DNA from: Nemopilema nomurai
Lineage: Eukaryota; Cnidaria; Scyphozoa; Rhizostomeae; Rhizostomatidae
Length of the DNA stretch: 64,000 bases
Direction of reading: 5' to 3'
Assembly (NCBI GenBank): GCA_003864495.1
Contig: ML133420.1
Location: 3,063,852 to 3,127,851 of the forward strand
Shown here: positions 59,993-64,000 of the stretch, one piece after another
How the letters are laid out: each line of letters opens with the position of its first letter
How positions within the stretch are numbered: position 1 is the first letter of the stretch
The notes under the pieces: model-generated
What the model was told of the DNA's origin: nothing
The model's database searches: none
The model's input: the letters and a program-made list of their open reading frames with translations, nothing else
Position numbers and translations under genes: made by a program

Positions 59993-60090
59993 AATCATAA
60001 GAGTTCCAAGAATAACCTCGTTGTCGTGTCTAGGTCGCAGGAACAATGGTCAGTGTATACTAACCAATGAGATATAAAGAAAAGCTTTTC

Positions 60091-62452
60091 TTAAGGTGGT
60101 TATCTAGGTCTTTGAACTTGAAAATCAGTTTTTCAAATGTTTTGAGTTTTTTGCTTCAGAAGGTCGAAAAACTATCGAACTTCACTGTCACACTTGTAGT
60201 TTGCCAGTTTTTACTCTAATTTAGACATAAAATAACATTTTTTAAGTGCATATGGAAATATGTTTGCTTAGCAACCATGTTTACCTGGTTGCTATGGGGT
60301 TTTCTTGACTGCTGAACCCCTGATTATCATTTTCAAGCCACCCTTATATAACCTTGCGTTCATTGAACTGAATTCAATTGGTGCTGATTGTTAGTTCTTA
60401 CATGAAGTAATTGTGAACACGAAATGCAAACCGGCATGTATCCTGAAGGATCGGTTGAGGAAATAAGACTGGTTTAAACTTCATATTACCAATATTGTTG
60501 AATATGTTTGGTAAGAAAGACACCTTGAATTACCGTAAAAAGTGAAGAGGATTTGCTGGTCAAGAATACAACTAAATTGATAAGGGAGATAATGGCAAGA
60601 ACAGGAATAAAAGCATGACATCTGATTTAGGCCCATCCACTTCGATTCCCGTTAAAACTACTGACGAAGCAAACAGATCTCTTGAAAAGATCTCATGAAA
60701 CTCTCCCATTCGTGAAAAAGATAGAAACCAGGTTTTAACGAGGAAAAGAGCAAGATCACTTGGGTTAGAATCGATAACAATGAAAATACGAAAGATGGTT
60801 CATGAGAAGTCTCATCTCCAAGACGCACATGGCTTCGAACTCATGAAGAAATCCATCAAGTTACAACATGCCCTCTTTCAAACAGCAATCTGTGGCTCTT
60901 GCAAAAGTTCTCCAAGGAAAGCTTGTTCTCTTTCAAGCTGATGGCAAATGAGTAGGTTTGGATGAAGAGCTAATTGTTAAGTGTACAAATTGCCAAGAGA
61001 CTACACTTTGTCAAACAAGCCCAAGAATGGAAAATGCCATTGGAAAGTCATCAGAAGTAAACTTCAAGGGTTTTCAAGCTGGTATTGAGACTTGCCTTGG
61101 GCTGACAAATTTGCAAAAGCTTTGCACTGCTTTTGACCTTCCATTACCACTTTTGTATGCAGCATATAATGACTTGATGAAAAAGTGTGAATGTTGCTAC
61201 TCAAATGATGATGATGCATCACTCAAAAAAGCTGCATTTAATCTCAAGAATATGATAAAAGAGAAAGACCCCAACTGCAAAGATTTGGACCCTTTTTCTG
61301 ACATATTTGAGGTTAGTGTTTCTGTTGATGGCACTTGGCAAAAACGAATGGATATTCATCACTTCATGGTGTTTTCTTTGTGGTCGCCATTAATACCGGG
61401 AGGTTCTAGATTATGAAGTAAGTTCCAAAGTTTCAATGCAAATCAAAAGAGCACAAATAAGCATCAGCAGATTACAAACATTGTGGGAAAGTCATAGGCT
61501 AGTTTGTGAGTTAATGATGCAGGTATTACTGAGAGGTTGTCGCTGGCTCAATAACCAACGCTTGATCAATGCAGCGCAGAAGTGTAGAAGCAAATGCCAA
61601 AATCAGAGAAGACTTCTAAGAAGAAAAAGAAAAGAAACCACAAGAAAGGGCAAGATTACTTGGCTGGTAGATTTAGCATCCATAAAGTTCCTGATTGTCT
61701 GCTAGAAAACAATGAAGGCCCCAAAGAACAAACTGACATCAACTGGAGGTACTGGCATAATGTTTGTCAATGAAAAAAATATCTCTAGTTGTAGAACACA
61801 CCAATAGGCCAAAAAAGGCCAAAAATTAGGACAGCCTGTTTTAAATTTTGTTATTAGAAGTATTTCAACATATCAGGTATGATAAAAAGCTTTGTTCTGT
61901 TGTTATAATAACAATTGTCTTAGAAAGTTGTTTGTGAAACTTTAAATGCCGTTTTTGAAATTAGCCTTCTTTAACTTTAAGAAAAGATATCTCTGTTACT
62001 ATGTGAGATATTTGACTCAAATTTTCTATGATACATTATTTTGTGGTTCTCATTTGAATAAGCAGACAAAATTTTGATACCACATGTAACTCATGATCTA
62101 CCTGGAAAAAAGACTTTTTCAGGGTTTCCATGGCAACCGTTACCTGGAGGAGAAATTCCTCTGCTCATTCAGATAACATTATCTAGGCAAGTTGTTTGGT
62201 ACCTTGCTTGTTGAAATACAACATTCTGTTTGTTTCAAATCTTTTCTCAAAGTTGAAGCACTGTTCCGGCAAACTGGTCTGTAAAATACAGACTGGTCAC
62301 GTGATTTTCAAATTTATTTGGAAAATTTTTTTGTAGGTTATTAATAAATGTTTTTGAAAAGTTTCAGACCTGTGAGCCTTGTCATTATTGAAATATTTAA
62401 CTTTGTGTACAGGACACATGATTTGTGATCAAAACCTAGATAACCACCTTAA
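60091..62452 (+). mobile_element. Kolobok-like DNA transposon with TTAA target duplications
   Basis: TTAA at 60091-60094 and 62449-62452 encloses 2,354 bp whose ends are GGTGGTTATCTAGGT and its near-exact reverse complement. TTAA duplications with RGG-type ends are the Kolobok signature (family knowledge; piggyBac shares TTAA but has different ends and transposase). The interior carries a broken transposase gene on the plus strand. The assignment rests on ends plus the transposase fragment. Confidence 0.65.
60760..61700 (+). pseudogene. Transposase (Mutator-like/Kolobok domain), frameshifted
   Basis: The longest frame (60958-61416, 152 residues) includes zinc-binding CTNCQETTLC, a GIETCLGLTNLQKLC segment and SVSVDGTWQKRMDIHHFMV, the strand around the first catalytic aspartate of transposases grouped as 'Mutator-like transposase domain' proteins. 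The frame breaks after SLWSPLIPGG and resumes one base later as EVLDYEVSSK. Upstream, KMVHEKSHLQDAHGFELMKK extends it to about 60780 with further shifts. The second half, with the remaining catalytic residues, is not readable. It is inactive. Confidence 0.55.
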
Positions 62453-62549
62453 ACATAACTGTCTTCTGTTTCCTTCGACTTCCTTGGAGAATCTGTCTGG
62501 CCTAAATTGGATAATTATTGTGGATTAGCGATACTCTACATCTGATTCA

Positions 62550-64000
62550 ATGGCGTTCGTGCTTGGTAAGATGTGGATTGCAATTTTGATGTTCATAACT
62601 AGGCTGTATACTGCATCTGGGTGGTGCTCGACTCTAACACATTACGCTCGGCCAAATGTTCAGCGAACTATATCACACCAGTACTATTCAAACAACGAGC
62701 GTTGTAAGTTCGTTATCACACCTTCATACACCACTAATTACTACTTGGAGATCAAGTGGACACTGTTTGACGTAAATGGAAACATGCCGAATTGTGCGGA
62801 TTATGTCGAAGTATTTCTCACAAGGTATGTCCAAGCAATTTTATTTTAATAATTTATGCAGAGACTGGGTAAAATTACATCAGGTGAAAGTAACGCTTTG
62901 TTTTCAATTGGAGATATTCATTTTCAAGTCATGTCAAGCTACCCTCTATGTAGAAGTAGGTTCTTCATGTAGTTTCACACCGCAGGATTTCCAATTAATT
63001 TGTAAACAGGCTTGTAGGCCCTAATTCTTTTTTGAAGTGCCACGGCAGAAGAAAAACAGTACAGACAGTGATCCTATTGTGATCTAACTTGAAAAATACG
63101 AAATATGAACCATCTGTAATTGTGAGCTTTTCACTGGTAATATTATATAGCTTTTTTAAATGTTACACTTAAAATGACATCAGTTTTTTTACAAAGAAGA
63201 ATATCACATAGAATGCCTGCCATTAAACTGCGATTACCGAATGTCTATTGCTATTTACAGAACAACATATATGCTCAGAGTTGTTATCAAGGCTTTAGAC
63301 TTGGATTAGAACCAGGCTCAAGGCCCTATTAGTTTGTTGAACTGACAAGGCTCTTGTTTTCAAAGTGCCTTATGACTAAAATAATCACAAATGGCATGTC
63401 CATATAATATTATAATAATCTAATGTAGTAAAGGGCATTATGAATTAGGAACATTTTGACATTTTATTGCAATGTTTTTTGGAATTATGACAATAGAATA
63501 TGTTTGTGAAAAGCTTCTCAATGCTTTGATTCAATTTGAGGGTGGAAACCCCATTGGTATTTTGTCGAGAAACACATCATGTTTCACCAGGATAAAGATG
63601 ATAGCAAGCAATGGTTTATTTACCAGCTTATTCAGTGACAAGCCAAAACATTGCTTTGGACTGATAAGTAACTATGAAGCAAAGTCAAATATTGCAGGCC
63701 TTAATTTCAAAACTTAGGAATTAGTGTCTATTAACACCTATCATTTGGCATTTTTATTATCGCTGTCACTTCGACAAGATCTTGCCACTTTGTTAGTTTT
63801 CCTCAACATATCTGCACTCCTGACATATAACTCTAGATAAAGTTCATTCAACTGGCTCAAAATGATTCAAAACAACCCACAAATAAATTTTTTCAGTATT
63901 ACCATTCTTCTTTGACAGTTTACATGTAACAATGCTACACATGGAGACTAATTCATGTTTCTAAACTAATGTGCAATGAGAAAGTTATTAAGTACATCAA
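62550..64000 (+). CDS. Two-CUB family gene 5, first exon only (runs off window)
   Basis: Exon 1 is 62550-62824, ending CTCACAAG/gtatgt in phase 2 exactly like gene 4. It encodes a signal peptide (MAFVLGKMWIAILMFITRLY, cleavage near ASG/W) and the first half of CUB1: WCSTLTHYARP, NNERCKFVITPS, YYLEIKWTLFD, NCADYVEVFLT. It is closest to gene 4. No exon 2 equivalent (GRYCSGN-type segment) is visible up to the end of the window, so the rest lies beyond or is missing. Whether this is a full gene cannot be decided here. Confidence 0.7.
62830..64000. other. Probable intron 1 of CUB gene 5
   Basis: No coding exon is recognised. The plus-strand frame at 63472-63717 has no CUB features and no splice context. 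Confidence 0.4.

Noticed and set aside
1..64000. CRISPR arrays, bacterial operons, tRNA or rRNA genes
   Set aside because: No repeat-spacer array, no operon-like gene spacing, and no tRNA or rRNA sequence that I could recognise; the window is eukaryotic with split genes.

Overview
The window is animal genomic DNA. It has split genes with GT-AG introns, long AT-rich intergenic stretches, microsatellites and many DNA transposons. The protein families (SNAP29, CUB-domain membrane proteins, a SNAG/C2H2 zinc-finger protein) and the transposon mix (hAT/ZMYM1-like, Harbinger, Kolobok-like, TA-flanked MITEs) would suit a marine invertebrate. I lean towards a cnidarian such as a coral or sea anemone, but this is an impression; no marker gene fixes it.

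Layout: 1-6.3 kb holds no convincing gene, only repeats (a 108-bp-spaced duplicate, a 45-bp inverted-repeat element, one MITE nested in another). 6.3-17.5 kb carries one intact intronless SNAP29-like gene (minus strand) and a 2.8-kb tandem array with two further SNAP29 copies and three copies of a hAT transposase tail. One SNAP29 copy is frameshifted and the other is shortened by six residues. 17.5-37 kb is a segmentally duplicated cluster (plus strand) of two-CUB, single-pass membrane proteins: gene 1 and gene 2 are complete five-exon genes with proline-rich PPxY tails, and gene 3 is a broken remnant. 37.5-41.6 kb (minus strand) is a five-exon zinc-finger gene with an N-terminal SNAG repressor motif and nine C2H2 fingers. 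44.4-50.8 kb is mostly mobile DNA: a LINE tail and an internally deleted, two-gene Harbinger element. 52.1-56.2 kb is CUB gene 4, with the same exon plan, a GC-AG intron and a short tail lacking PPxY. 60.1-62.5 kb is a Kolobok-like element with TTAA ends. 62.55 kb begins CUB gene 5, which runs off the window.

The most notable content is the CUB receptor-like family. At least five loci on one strand share intron positions and phases (2, 2, 1, 1). They keep four cysteines in each CUB, and they differ mainly in the cytoplasmic tail: long PPxY-bearing tails in genes 1-3 and a 22-residue tail in gene 4. I do not recognise the family as a named protein. A role in recognition or signalling is inference from architecture. 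The transposon insertions, several with exact target-site duplications, allow parts of the duplication history to be ordered.
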